DNA from: Mesorhabditis belari | Taxonomy: Eukaryota > Nematoda > Chromadorea > Rhabditida > Rhabditidae | Direction: 5' to 3' | Assembly (NCBI GenBank): GCA_958450365.1 | Contig: CAUEEP010000913.1 | Location: forward strand, 1,035,001-1,099,000 | DNA length: 64,000 nucleotides | Shown: positions 13,401 through 25,720 of the stretch, piece after piece | Position numbering within the stretch: the first letter of the stretch is position 1 | Layout of the letters: every line of letters starts with the position of its first letter | Notes under the pieces: generated by a model | Database searches by the model: none | What the model saw: only the letters and a program-made list of their open reading frames with translations | Told to the model about the DNA's origin: nothing | Made by a program: the position numbers and the translations under genes

Positions 13401-16400
13401 GGAAACCAATCTTGATGTTAATAAATAAAAGTAGAGCACAAAAAGTTAGATATTTTTTCAGATTTTCAGAGAAATTGATTCAGCCAATTTCTTTATAGAG
13501 GTTTTTATAGATTTTTATGAAAAAACCCGTTTTCACTCTCGAATTTGCTTGAAAGTGAACCCAAATTGACTTAAAAAGATGGGAAATTCAACAATAAACA
13601 CTTTTCATTTAGAGCAAACCATAGGTTAATTGATGACTTTGTTATTTTTCAAAAGAAGTACGAAAAAAATGAAAAAGACTTTTGCATCAACCTAATAGCT
13701 TGTTTTAGACTTGAAATTTTGGACACTATTCGAGAGGTTGTTGTGGGTAGAGCCGATAAATGGATGCTGCCTTTGCCAAAACAAAGCGACGGTGGTAAAC
13801 AATGGAAGGTAATCTGGAAAGGAGGGTTTAGATAGTTCTGTTATTTTTTTTAGATTCTTGTTGATGTGGCTATTGAGAATTCACGGCGAGTGATTACACT
13901 ACGGTCACATGTTCAAGTATGCAATTATTGAGGTAATACTATGCTACTGTCATTTTAAGATTGCCAACAATCTCGACATCGACATGGAGATTTACTCGAG
14001 AAGGGATAACAGCTTGGATCTTGCTGCAGTAGTTCCATCGAATGGAGTTGTCAATTTACCGACGCCACTTCTTTTCACTCCTACGGGCGAACTTTTCTTC
14101 AAACCAGTCGGAGACAAGTAAACATCAAATTTTATATCCAAAAACAAAGCGATTGTAGGACTGAAGTTTCATTCGAAGCTGTGTCGTGGCACGACTTTGA
14201 GCATCAAAAACGAGCTCCTATTCGCTGCAACTTGAGTGAAGACGATAAGCAAGGATACTTCTTTGAAACGGTTGTTGAGCAAGAAAACGTTCATCTTCCT
14301 TCTCATGGAGGTTTTGAATCTTTTAAGTGTATTTGATCTTTTTTATTTAGATATCTCAAGTGATATGCAGTGTATGGACGCTTGCTTCAAACTTTCACTC
14401 TATCCGCCATTGGTCTTCCACAATAACTTGCCATTCCCTGTTCACATTGAAAAACCAGTAAGTACACCACACAGTCTTTAAGCCAACATCATATTCTTTA
14501 GCTATCACTGGAGCTTCCGCCTGGCAACGACGCAATCCTGAACACCATTGCTGGACAAACTCTTCGCCTGAGGGTCGGTTATCTTAATACTACGACTGCA
14601 TTCTAAACTTTAGACAAAATACTTGGATGAGGACTACATTCTTGATATGCGAATCGAGGAAAAGCATGAGGATCTCCAAGTTGTTGCTCTTAATACAGAA
14701 AGTGGAAGCGCTGAATTGGTTTTGTTTTTAATTTGCTCGCCTGATTGATATTTATTTAGCTTCTTGGTCTACATTGGTCGATGGAATATGGTGGATTGAA
14801 AGCTTATCTTTATGCTCCATTTTGGCTTGTCAACAACACTTCCCTCACTCTACAACATATGGTAAGCTATCAGTGGCATTTATTAAAGTTGTTTCTATTA
14901 TTTATATTAAGCAAGCCCTGATTTTTGTCTAAAATTTATTAAATTTGAATTGCCGATATGTGTTTTTGGATTGATTTGTTATCCTAAGTATTCCTTTCGT
15001 ATTTCTAGGAGAGCACAGGCGGGTTTATGGCTTCTACCAGCAAGTGCATTCCTTGTCGCACTAAAAGAAATAGCCGTGGAAACGAGGTATCGATAATGTT
15101 TGCATGTTTATTCAAGTAGATTGTCGAAGTTTTTGTTTTAATAACAAACAAACATTGGGGCTTGCTAAATTTCTAGCTCATACCTTTTTGTTGTGCTCAA
15201 AAACAAACGTGCTTGCTTTGGGTGCAAATTCATGCTCCTATTTAGCCATTCGCACTTACGCATGCGCCCGGACAAAACCCGATCATCCTACCGTTCCCTT
15301 CGAAGAACATTGAAGCGAAAAAGAAGGTTTGCCTATGAGAAGAGTTCTGGAATATCAATGTTGCAGGCAAAAGTGCAAATAGCTGGAAGTTCCACTTGGT
15401 CAGAAGAGTTCCCGCTTGAGACTGTTGGAAACACAGCTCGGGTCATTTGCAAAGGAAGCTCGAGAGATTATGAGGTTGGCGCTTTTTGACTTTCTCGATC
15501 AAAGTTTTCATTTTTAGTTGAGTGTCTCAATTCAACTTTGTCAATCCGGTTTGACGAATATTGTTTCATTTGCTCCGTTCTATCTGGTCTCAAACTGTGG
15601 GAAATTTGATTTGGAGGCAAGGTTTTTTGTAGTTAAGTTTTATACAATTTATCTTTAGATTCGAGAGGACTCTTTCTCGGAATGGGTTAAAATTCTAGCT
15701 GAAACGGTTTGTGAAATACGTTGTTTATATTAAACTGCGATTTCAGTGCGTTGGTGTTTGGCCATCTCAGCGTTCGCAACGCAAGCATTATTGCGCTAGA
15801 TTTGTCGGATCGGACGAAGAATCGCTACTATTTCCAATAACAGAAAATATCGAAACGCTTGCTCAAGTAAGAATATTGATGAAGCTAATTTTAGTTGTTG
15901 ATTTAGATAAACGACGATTCGGCTGGAATCGATGTGGCTTGTCGTGTAGGGGAGTCCTCGGTAAAAGCTTTAAGCTTAAATTCTATCTTATTTGAGTATT
16001 TCAGGTGACAGTTCATCTCACTCCATTCACACCCGGCTCAGCTCCTGTGCATGTTATTAATCATTTGAAGGTGTAGCCGCAATTTTACTAGCTAGTAAGC
16101 GCGTATTTAGATACCCATTCATTATGGACAGAAAGGACATTCAAAATCGATTCTTGGGCCAAAGGAGCATATTTTCTTCACGTGGAGCGACTTAACACGA
16201 GACCGCATTATGGAATATCAGTTTGTTTTGACACGGATTCCTCATAGTTTTTTTTTCTAGAATTGGAGACTTCAAAAGTGAGACAACGCTCGAACAAAAC
16301 GAGTTTGGTGAAGCACAACCGAGAAAAGATCTCAGAAAGTGAGTTGCAAAAGCATTTCGACTATTTATTCAATTAGGTTTATCTACCATGCTTCCTTCCT

Positions 16401-19400
16401 CAATGGCCGGCAAAGGACTCTACTTTTCACCGCAGATGCTCATATATCGAGGGTTTGCTGATTTGAATATTTATGTATATTATTGCCTGTTAAAAGATTT
16501 CTTCAAATTTCATTAGTGTAGTTCAATTTAGATCATTTTGAAGGTGGCCCACTCTTTTGTATTACGTTTGCCTATTAAACAGACTGCTAATGATTTTCTT
16601 TCTTTCTAATTGTAAGCAATCATTTTAGGTTGCATTTGGTGACCATCTCTTCGAAACACCAGAATTCTCATTCGAACTCCTTCTTCAAGGCATTGGGCTT
16701 TCGGTCGTTGACAATGAAAAGGGAATGGAGGTTTTGTTTTTACCATTGCTTAATTAAATCGATGTTTAGGTCGTATTTGTTGGCATTAGTTCATCGGACA
16801 TCTTATGGGAAGAAGAAGTTCGCAGCTCCAGCATTTTCCGATCCAAACGCATCGAACGATACAAGCCGCTACCCGTCAAGTATATGCAACGTCTTGAAGA
16901 TAAATATCAGTTATATTTGCAAACAAAACAAGCGGATTGGGAGGTGAGAAATGTTTTATATTTTTTAATCAAATTCTAGGATCTTGAAAAATATGAATTC
17001 AACTTGAAACACATGCTTTTGCGAAGGAAGAAAAATGGAAGAGAGTTCAAGCTGCGTCGCACTTTCGAGCGAGGACTCTGGGGACATTATAGTAAGATTT
17101 TATTGAAATTTTCACTGGTTCATACAAACGATTTAGCCACAACGGCTTTGCGCAAACGCCTTCATTTTAAACTCAACCATCTTCAAGTGGACAATCAAGT
17201 AAATTTGGAGGAAAGGGGCCAGTGAAATGAGCTATTCAGATGGATGCTTGCGTATTTCCTTGCGTTCTCTCAATTGTGCCTCCGCCAAAGTCTGTCATCC
17301 AGGACAATGGTAAGATAAACATGAATTGTAATCCTAATTTAAAATTTTAGCTCCGAAGCCATTTATCGAAATTTCCTTTGTTGAGCGATTATCGGAATTC
17401 TCTACAATACCGGAAGTCGAGTACTGTAAAGTTTTGGTGCAAGAATTTGCTGTGCGCGTCGATCAGGTACTTTTTGTGTTTATTTCATCAAGTTTCAAAA
17501 AATTTAGGGTTTGATTAATGCTGGTATGGCTTTGTCTCCAAATGCGGCGGCCAAGAAACCATATGGGGTATGATTGCAATTGATTAGCATCGATTTCTTA
17601 TTTTTAGAAAACGATGTTCGATGAAGATCTTGAATCAACAAAGGTGAATTTATCCGAAATGGCCGACGCCTGGAAGTCCCAGAAGCCAAAATCCTATTAC
17701 AATGATTTCCACATTTCACCATTGATGGTTTGTTCGCCGATGAAACTTTGTCTTAACGAGGGTTTTAGATTCATTTATCTTTCTCACAAGGCGGTACGAC
17801 TGCTGAGCAAGCAAATGCACCGGCTCCAATTCAAAGTGAATTTGTAAAAGTGTTGTTGAAGAGTGTTGGAGTCACTTTGACCGAATTACAAGATGTTGTT
17901 TTCAAGTAAGTACAAGATGGTTTTAGTTTGAATTACCTTCTATTTAGGCTGGCATATTTTGAAAGAAAGGCTGTTTTTTACAACATGGATCAACTAAATG
18001 CTGAGATCGTTTCCCATTACACGATGCAGGTAATTTTTATATCGTCGGGTATTTAATTAACTTCATAAAGGGAATCAAACAACTCTATGTGCTTGTCTTT
18101 GGATTGGATATCATTGGAAATCCATTCGGATTGGTGAGGGATTTATCAACTGGAGTTGAGGACTTATTCTACCAGCCATACCAAGGATTGATCCAAGGTA
18201 AGTATCAAACCTTTTTAAGCTAGTGAAGAGAAAGGTCTAAACATCAAATTCTTTTTAGGCCCAGAAGAGTTTGTCTCGGGAGTAGCGATTGGTGTTCAGT
18301 CAATGTTCGGTCATGCTGTTGGTGGCGCTGCTGGTGCCGTCGGGCGCATCACTGGAACCGTGGGAAAAGGAGTGGCAGCTTTGACTTTTGATCAGGAGTA
18401 AGTTTAAAAATTTTTCCTTTTATCCTTTTTCCAGATATCAACGAAAGAGGCAAGAAGATCTAAACCGTCGTCCTCAATCATTTGCTGAAGGAATGGCTCG
18501 TGGATTCAAGGTACCTACCTACCTATTTATTTGTTTTTAAATAGTTCCATTATATTTTTAGGGACTTGGAATGGGTGTCGTTGACGGTGTCAAAGGTGTT
18601 GTGACAAAGCCGATCGAAGGTGCTAAACAAGACGGTTTTGGTGGATTTATCAAGGGAACTGGAAAGGTTTGAAAATGGAAACTTTACTCGACCGATAAAA
18701 TGATTTTAGGGACTCGTTGGCCTAGCTGCTCGCCCGATTTCAGGAGTGGTCGATTTTGCCTCTTCATCAATGGATGCAGTGCGCTCAGTGGCGGGAACAC
18801 ACAAGGTATGACCAGCATCGGCTTATCAAGTATTTTCAAGTTTAGGATACCGGTGCTATTCGTCCTCCTCGTTACATCAAACCGGATCACATTGTGCGAC
18901 CGTACAGTCCAAATCTTGCAATGGGATTCAGGATATTTAAGGTAGCAAGTTGAATTTTACAAATAATGGCTATTTTACAGGATACTGACCGAGGAGCTTT
19001 CACTGAAACCGACTATTACATTTGCTATGCACCGATATCCGAGCGTGTCGCCCTTCTTGTAACGAACCGGCAAATGATCATCGCAAAAAGGACGGATGTG
19101 ATGGGAACGTGGACCGCCGACTGGACTGCAGAATTTGCGAAAGTGGGTAAAATTATAAAATTAATGCGGGCTTATTGTTCTAGATTCACCCTCCACAATA
19201 TGTCGCTGAAGGCGTGAAAATCCGTCTATTGGAGAAAAAGCGAGGCTTCTTGGGAATCGGCGGCTCCGAAGGGAAGATCATCACCTTTCAGGATGCCCAA
19301 GTACGCAGGGGATTAGAGGTGTGCATGTTAACCTGCTTTCTATCCATCTAGTGATAACGTAGCGTTCGTTTTATCGTAGTACAACTCGCTCTCCTTTTCA

Positions 19401-19612
19401 ACTTTCAAACTAGATCTTTTTGCAACGAAAACAACAACCAAATCGTTATGCGGTAATGGAAGTTTCACACCTTGATCTTTCATTGTTTTTGCTTATTTAT
19501 ATCTTTGCACTAGCACTACTGATATTGTTTGGCTTAACCAACTGATCAACTTTCAATCTAGGGCATTCAACAAGCGATCATGAAGGCCTACGAGAATGCG
19601 ACAAGGAAGTGA
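4408..19612 (+). CDS. VPS13: VPS13 family bridge-like lipid transfer protein
   Basis: The gene starts [18 protein letters not shown], the chorein N-terminus of VPS13, followed by [16 protein letters not shown] and the long repetitive groove region. The C-terminal part contains the ATG_C-like region ([20 protein letters not shown], then glycine-rich [15 protein letters not shown]) and ends [18 protein letters not shown] before TGA at 19610. I estimate more than 3000 residues. VPS13 proteins form rod-like bridges that move bulk phospholipids at organelle contact sites. The coding sequence is split by several dozen introns, mostly 40-60 bp and nearly all ending TTTAG. Larger introns are at about 8000-8240, 9020-9280 (with a TA microsatellite), 13160-13707 (with a 521-bp MITE) and 15088-15366. 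No unavoidable frame break was met, so the gene appears intact. Its tail is partly duplicated at 35148-35621. Confidence 0.95.
13175..13695. mobile_element. Mariner-type MITE in a VPS13 intron (family C copy 1)
   Basis: A 521-bp non-coding element with terminal inverted repeats of about 45 bp, outer part TTAGGTTGATGCAAAAGTC, flanked by TA on each side (13173-13174 and 13696-13697). The TIR start and TA target are mariner-like. It has no transposase. A related copy lies at 63204-63725. Confidence 0.85.
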
Positions 19613-19949
19613 TCGATCGTCGCTGACAACTGTGCATTTTTGTGCTTGATTTAGCATATTATTAATTCATGTTTCTTTTGTTCCTTTTTGCATTGTGTTT
19701 TTCTGTGTTTTTAAGATTTCGAGGTGACGTATTTGGCTTCTTCTTTTTGCATTTTTGCCTATTTCTTGCGACCTCTTGCGTGTATGAGTATTTTAACGTG
19801 TATTTTTGACATTTCTTTTTACCCGATGACTATTCTATTTCAGCTCTGGTAGTCAAATTTTTCCTTTTCAATTGCGGTGATCGGCTTTTTTAAATGTGCA
19901 GTAAATTTTGGTTTTCAAGTGAAGGTTTATCGGCAAGAAAGGCTTTATG
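19613..19949. other. Convergent 3' flank of VPS13
   Basis: VPS13 3' UTR, T-rich, with no open gene. The first roughly 160 bp are duplicated almost unchanged at 35463-35621. The next gene ends at 19950 on the opposite strand. Confidence 0.6.
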
Positions 19950-21882
19950 TTAGTAAGTGGGCGACCTGGATTTCATAGAGATAAGATGGTCCGAAATCGG
20001 GATGAATTCCAACATAAACACTGCACCAACAAGGAAGCATAAAGACCTGGACATCCAAATGGGCATTAGGATCGGTGAGAGATAGCTGAATATGAATTTG
20101 AAGAATGCGCAAATATCGCTTTTGAGAGACTTTGCTTACCGAGATTTATGCTTAAAAACTTTCAAATTGAGTCGAATGTTTACGAAAACCAGGTCTACTT
20201 TGGCTAATGAAGCATGAGCCCTTGATTTGTTTACCTCTATCGTTGTCACAGCCACATCTTTGGGACTCCCATAATTCTCATAGACTTCTGCCGCTAATTG
20301 ATACGCAATTCGAAACTTCAGAGCTGCCTGAAATCTCGATCTTTTAAAAATTTAATTTTCCCAACCTTTGTGATAAGGTTTTCGAGATCAGCCGTGCAAA
20401 ATGAAAAACAATATTTGATCCGGGGATCTTTATTGAGGCAACCATTTTGAGCTGAAATTTTTTTGGTTTTTCCGATTTTATCTTTTTTTTTACTTGTGTT
20501 ATCATCATTCATAATCCAGGGATTTCTCGAATATCGAAGGGGAATCGAATCCGCCGAAATGTTCATGTGATAGTTCACCTCGACAGTGTTGTCCTGGCGA
20601 TTGCCCTGAAATATGTTTGAGGGCTATTTGCTTGAACTAATTGTCAGATATGCATTTGGTAACATGGAAAATACATCTATGGGTAACTTTTCTGAACCGA
20701 GGGCCGAGGTTTTATGGGTTGGGGTTTGGAAAGGTCGCCGCCGGGATTCGAATCCGCCACCGCTTGCTTACCGGCCGAACGCTCTACACCAGGCTCCGCC
20801 ACTAGGGCTTTATGCCTTCCTCGAGTAATTTTCGAACCAACGGGACAAGTAACCCTGTAGCTCATTAGTAGAGCGTTCGCCCGGTAATCGGTAAGCGAGA
20901 GGTTCCCACTTTTCCGCGGCTTCGAATCCCGGCGCCGACCATATTTTGTATTCGCAGCCCCAACCCATAAAAGGACCGGCGTGTCCAACTCTTCTATGAA
21001 CCGAGGGATTTTGCATCTTGACTTTGGACAAACTTGAAGGCAATAATTCGGTCCATTTGGTCGAATTCCGGCACTCGACCAATCGGCTAACCCTCGTCCC
21101 GTTGTGGTCAACCAGGAGAGCGGCTCGACTGTGTGATTGCATGTGCCTGAACTACTGCCATTTTATCAGGAGAGCAATTGAAGCGTTTACTGTACTGATG
21201 ACATTTTTTTATGCTTGTCGACAATGAGGTGTTACCTCTCAAAGAATGCATCTACACATGAGATTTCTGAGCCACCATGGTCACCACCAACACCATGAGA
21301 TTTTTGCCATAAAATTAAAACTCGAAAAGGAATCTACGCGAAAAGTCGGGCTAAACATCTAGTGCGAATGATTTTGGCGCAAATGATACGGGGCACTTTT
21401 ACTAGCGCCTCTTATTTCTTCGTTAATTTATGCGCTAATTTTCACCCACCGACATCACCGAAAGTCGTCGTGAATAACAGAAAACATCCGAAAAGGAGAA
21501 GCATTTTTGCCTTTGCTGGTTTGATTGCTTCGATTTTATGGTGTGATAACTGCCTTGGAAGAGTGATCTTTCATCTTTGAGGCTTCTTTTCCATTTTTGA
21601 ACATTTCATAAAAATTTATCCGTCTTTAGCTAAAGAAAATGATAAAGAATGAATGAAAAAGGAATTCGTAATCGAAAAAACGTAATCCCATCGCCAGTTT
21701 ACATCCGATCAGCCATATTTTTGTTTCCTAAACCTAAATGCGTTTTTTTTTTGACCTGGGCACTTTTCCTTTCACATTTTCTCTCTTTTCTCTTTGCCAC
21801 TTACCAAAATGCCGATCAAAAACAGGACGAGAAGACAAGTTATCGTGTAAATGACTATCAACCAAGCTGTCCACATTGCCAT
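19950..21882 (-). CDS. Unrecognised protein with N-terminal membrane anchor
   Basis: Exon 1 (21882-21805) encodes 26 residues, MAMWTAWLIVIYTITCLLVL and onward, a signal anchor or signal peptide ending exactly at a GTAAGT donor. It joins in phase 0 to exon 2 (20605-20366, 80 codons, acceptor ATTTCAG), which has a lysine-rich stretch (SKKKDKIGKTKK) and the segment DPRIKYCFSFCTADLENLIT. Exon 3 starts at 20327 (ALKFRIAYQLAAEVYENYGS). The last exon ends at 19950. Its reading frame depends on the donor chosen: a GTTTTT donor gives a frame ending SYLYEIQVAHLLT, with natural codon use; a stronger GTAAGC donor gives a hydrophobic alternative ending MKSRSPTY. I prefer the first. The long first intron holds the tRNA-like foldback. 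I do not recognise the family; topology suggests a single-pass or secreted protein. Exon 1 is duplicated in inverted orientation at 30023-30100. Confidence 0.6.
20707..20972. repeat. Foldback repeat with two opposed tRNA-like units
   Basis: The outer arms TTTTATGGGTTGGGG and CCCCAACCCATAAAA flank two tRNA-like segments in opposite orientation. One on the minus strand at about 20733-20805 contains GGATTCGAATCC. One on the plus strand at about 20855-20939 contains GTAGCTCATTAGTAGAGCG (A-box-like) and GCTTCGAATCCC (B-box-like). The anticodon arms do not fold cleanly, so they look like a tRNA-derived SINE pair, not functional tRNAs. It lies inside the first intron of the membrane-anchored gene. 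Confidence 0.6.
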
Positions 21883-22047
21883 TGTTACTGATGAGATGCT
21901 GGAATTGATTTTCTGGCTCTAGTTCTAGCTCTAGTTCTAAAAAAGCTCTAGTTTTATTCAGAGCTCTACTATCGTAATCTGGCTGCCAGCTTTCAGCTCG
22001 ATCAGCCCAATTTTGATATCATTGACTGAGTCTTCTGAGTCCCTAAT
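21778..22047 (-). repeat. Inverted duplication, copy A (contains a real first exon)
   Basis: About 270 bp that recur in opposite orientation at 29858-30126. The shared part covers the signal-anchor exon, its splice donor and roughly 165 bp upstream of the start, including the stretch CTGGCTGCCAGCTTTCAGC. Differences are scattered substitutions and small indels near the TCTAG-rich segment. Confidence 0.8.
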
Positions 22048-23151
22048 TGAATTTGATCAAAGTTGAGGTGATTGAATAGAAACAGTCCGTTTGATTACGA
22101 TAGTTTAATAAAATAGGTTCCTTTTTTGAGACAAATTACTCAAGAAGAATACACTGAAATGAAAAGAACACCTTCTTTCCCCCTTCCCGATTTAATCTGA
22201 ATTTTTTTTCTCATTTGGTCTTGTGAAAGTTTTCATCAAAGTAAAAAAGCCTAACGTTTTCCAAAAGCATGTTTCAAAGTGTTGAATGGTCGGCTGATCG
22301 GAGTTCAATCAATGATTCTCCTGACTTCTCCTACTTCAATGAATGATTCTCCTGATTGCTCCTACTTCAATCAATGATTCTCCGATTCTCCTGACTTCTC
22401 CTACTTCAATCAATGATTCTCCTGACTTGGTTTTGGTTTGGATTTGTCCAAACCAAAACCAAGTTCGTTTGGACAAATCCAAACCAAAACCAAGTTCATC
22501 CAGTATTCCGTCAATAACAATTCAAGCAGTATTACGAATTACTATTGTGCTTTCCCTTGAACCACACTAGACCAGCGAGCTTTTGCTTAGTTTTGATAGC
22601 GGCTTTGTAAATCACGAATTGAGACTTGAGATTGATTCTTTCTCAAAAAAGTTTTCGCGAATTTCTAGCTAATTTACGAGAAGCTGAAAGCTAATTTCAT
22701 TTGAGGAGAAGAAAGCGAAAAATTTTCTCCACAAAAAAAAAAGCTTTCAAACAAAGAAGAGTTGCTGTTTTTTTTTTGCACAAAATTCCTTCCCAACCAA
22801 CGTTTGGCCTCAATTTTTGGTATTATTTCGTTTTATTTTTCCAAAAATTCTCCATAAAATTGTGGCATTGAGGCGTTCGTTTTTGGTGGAGAAAACGCAT
22901 TTTTGAGCGAACTCTTCTCTCCGTTCTCTCGCATTTTTGCTGTTTTCAAGTGGAGAGGACTCTCATCAATTCCCCCGCTCGAATTCTATTTCACAATTCA
23001 CAATTCACAAATTTTCCTCTCAAACTTTTCTTTGTTACTTTTTCACACTTTTCTTTTATTGTTTTTCATCATTTAAATTGTTTAATGGAAATTCGGATTG
23101 CTAAAAATGGCTAGCAAGAGTTTGATCCTGTTATCCTGCAAGAACTCTCAC
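22048..23151. other. Gene-poor region with short tandem repeats
   Basis: No gene is supported. At 22300-22440 there are imperfect repeats of about 33 bp containing CAATGATTCTCCTGACTTC. At 22427-22494 an almost perfect inverted repeat is built from TTGGTTTTGGTTTGGA and its complement. The rest is T-rich sequence with purine tracts. Confidence 0.6.
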
Positions 23152-23312
23152 AAAAGCTTCTTCTGACAAAGGAAAAGCTTCTTCTGACAAAGGAAAAGCT
23201 TCTTCTGACACAGGAAAAGCTTCTTCTGGCAAAGGAAAAGCTTCTTCTGACAAAGGAAAAGCTTCTTCTGGCAAAGGAAAAGCTTCTTCTGACACAGGAA
23301 AAGCTTCTTCTG
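23152..23312. repeat. 21-bp minisatellite
   Basis: About eight copies of a 21-bp unit of the type AAAGCTTCTTCTGACAAAGG. Variants alternate GACAAAGG, GACACAGG and GGCAAAGG. Because 21 is a multiple of three and the unit lacks stops in some frames, it creates long spurious open frames of 7-residue repeats. Two to three inverted units recur at 23668-23732. Confidence 0.9.
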
Positions 23313-23490
23313 GCCCAAACAAAAGGTGAGAATTTTTGGCGGGATCAAGTTGCAAAACAACTTTTCGATATGGAGATCACGATGCCGTTTTTATTTTTGC
23401 GCAAATTCAGAAATGACCGAGAAACAAGCGTTCAAAGTTGACAAAAGTCGGGTCACGCGCTTATGAGTCAGTCTTGCCGATTGGTGTTTA

Positions 23491-23559
23491 GCGAGGAGAC
23501 GGTGCAGTGGATAGTGCGCTGGAATTTAAAACTTTTGTTCTCGGGTTTCGTCTCTCTTT
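23491..23559 (+). other. tRNA-like (SINE-type) fragment
   Basis: Contains an A-box-like GGTGCAGTGGATAGTGCGC and a degenerate B-box-like TCGGGTTTCG at roughly tRNA spacing, but no good anticodon or acceptor stem. Best read as a decayed tRNA-derived unit. Confidence 0.4.
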
Positions 23560-23904
23560 TTGACCAAACTTTTTGCTTTTTTAGCCCGACTTTTCGACTA
23601 GATTCCTAAACTAGTGCCAACTTTGAACGCTTGTTTCAAATCTTAAAATTATCACCTTGTGTTTAGGTCAGAAGAAGCTTTTCCTTTGTCAGAAGCTTGT
23701 CCCTTGTCAGAAGAAGCTTTTTCAGTACTTTTGTGGTTGGGTGGAGTCACTTTTATCCTGGCTTAGTTGGATCTAATGTTTTGAGTGGTTGTATTGATAC
23801 CTTTTATCTCTTCTATGGGTAACCAAATACGCTTAATAGCTTGGTGACTGTTTGAGCAAGTTTTTCGCAACTCTTGTCTAATCTCGTGTACTTTAACCAC
23901 TTCC

Positions 23905-24000
23905 CGTAAAGCTTGAAAGCTTGAAGCTTGAAGCTTGAAGCTTGAAAGCCTGAAAGCTTGAAAAGCTTGAAGCTTGAAGCTTGAAGCTAAAGCTTGAAAA
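23905..24000. repeat. AAGCTTG short tandem repeat
   Basis: Repeated AAGCTTG / AAAGCTTG words in head-to-tail order. The core AAGCTT is self-complementary, so the array can fold on itself. Confidence 0.85.
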
Positions 24001-24159
24001 TCCGGAAAATTGGCAATAATGAAACTTAAAACATTTTGTAAATGCTCTAAAAGTATAAGGATAGTTAATTGGTCTAGAATAGGTAGATAAAAGGTATCAA
24101 TACAAATCACTCAAAACAAACAAAAAACACTCACAGTACTTACTGTGAAATCAAGGTCA

Positions 24160-24197
24160 AAAGTTCGACTCACAGTGATCACTGTGAGTCGAACTTT
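24160..24197. repeat. 38-bp perfect palindrome
   Basis: The half-site AAAGTTCGACTCACAGTGA is followed directly by its exact complement with no spacer, centred at 24178/24179. A weaker CACAGTACTTACTGTG palindrome sits 20 bp upstream. Confidence 0.9.
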
Positions 24198-24491
24198 AGA
24201 GCTCGATTTCTCGATGATTTTCGTGGCTTTCATCCCATCAAAATAGCACATTTACAAGTCAGAATTTCATGGAGAATCGAATGGTGACAATCGCGGAAAG
24301 ATTCGAGCAACTTTTCTGAACAAAAGAAGAAAATCCAGAAAATCAACTAAGTCAGAATAAAAGGGAAACAATCGAAAGACACGATAAACTTATTTGGCTT
24401 TATTAGCACTTCTTTCTTTATAATTGAATAGCTAATAATAAGATAATAAAGAAAAAAGATCTCAATATAATAAAGAAAACAAAACGAGAAG

Positions 24492-24684
24492 TCGGGGTAG
24501 GCTAATTTGCGCAACATGCCATAACTTTCTTCTAAGTGGGCCAATCTTTATGATTTTGGTGCCATTTTGTAGATCTCATTAAGTGCAATAAAACGAAACC
24601 AACATCATAAAGATTGGCCGACTTAGAAAAAAGTTATGGCAAGTTGCGCAACAAAAAAAATTTGCGGAAATTAGCCTACTCCGA
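24492..24684. mobile_element. Foldback MITE, about 193 bp
   Basis: The arms start TCGGGGTAGGCTAATTTGCG and run about 65 bp, containing GCCATAACTTTCTTCTAAGT. They are matched by the complement at the right end (TTAGCCTACTCCGA). It has no coding capacity. Confidence 0.8.
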
Positions 24685-25286
24685 GAAGTCATTTAAAGTC
24701 ACTGTAAATCCTTGTTAAAGTGTTAAAATGCCCAAATTTTCTAAACTGTTTCCCAATTTCTCTTTTTACCGTAATCTTGTCTCGATTTTTGATCAAATCT
24801 ATCTACTTTTTCTTTGTTTCTATAAGCCTTCAAAAGTGGATAGATTGAATGAAAATTGAAGACAAGAAGATAGAAAGGGAAAGACACTTTTTAGAAAACC
24901 GAGGGGCTCTTGTTCGGAACACTCATCGTGTGGATATCGGCCAAGAAATAGTGATTCATCCACAGACAAATATGCAGATGATGCATCGATCTATTCTCTA
25001 TCCATTTCCCTTTTTTTCCCCTTCTCATTCCCACGTTTCTTTTTTTTTCTTCTTTTGTTATTGAATGAATCCTCGTTTCCATCCCCCCAAAAAGGTCTCT
25101 ATTTGCATTTTCCATTTGCCGTTTTTTCTTTTTCTTTCCGTTTATTCTTTGTTACATAAAAACTATTCCGTAGAAAATTTAGTTTGAAAGTTTGAAAGTT
25201 TGAAAAATATCGATTTTTATTCGATACTTGAAATTCTTTTGTAGAAATATTGATATTTCTTCTTGTAATTTTTGTTTTCTACTAAT

Positions 25287-25720
25287 GAAAATGATTCCAA
25301 AATGATTTAATGATTCCAAAGTGATTTAATGATTCCAAAATGATTCCAAAGTGATTCCATAATGATTCCAAAGTGATTTAATGATTCCAGAAATGATTCC
25401 AAAATGATTCCAAAGTGATTTAATGATTCCAAAATGATTCCAAAATGATTCCAAAGTGATTTAATGATTCCAAAATGATTCCAAAATGATTCCAAAGTGA
25501 TTCCAAAATGATTCCAAAATGATTTAATGATTCCAAAATGATTTAATGATTCCAAAATGATTCCAAAGTGATTTAATGATTCCAAAATGATTCCAAAATG
25601 ATTTAATGATTCCAAAATGATTCCAAAATGATTTAATGATTCCAAAATGATTCCAAAATGATTCCAAAGTGATTTAATGATTCCAAAATGATTTCAAAAT
25701 GATTTAATGCTTTCAAATCG
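25287..25720. repeat. 11-bp minisatellite (ATGATTCCAAA)
   Basis: About 430 bp of ATGATTCCAAA units with variants GTGATTCCAAA and ATGATTTA, arranged in irregular higher-order groups. The minus-strand open frame of ESLNHFGI repeats is a by-product of the array. Confidence 0.92.

Noticed and set aside
20677..21142. Two overlapping minus-strand frames of 110-144 codons
   Set aside because: They cross the tRNA-like foldback and reflect its GC-rich stem, with no protein similarity.
19950..21882. TMEM231-like identity for the anchored protein
   Set aside because: Membrane layout and sequence do not match well enough; left unnamed.
22300..22440. CRISPR-like repeat array
   Set aside because: The units are imperfect tandem repeats without unique spacers, in a eukaryotic genome.
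25307..25645. ESLNHFGI repeat frame (minus strand)
   Set aside because: By-product of the 11-bp array; resembles a repeat protein only superficially.
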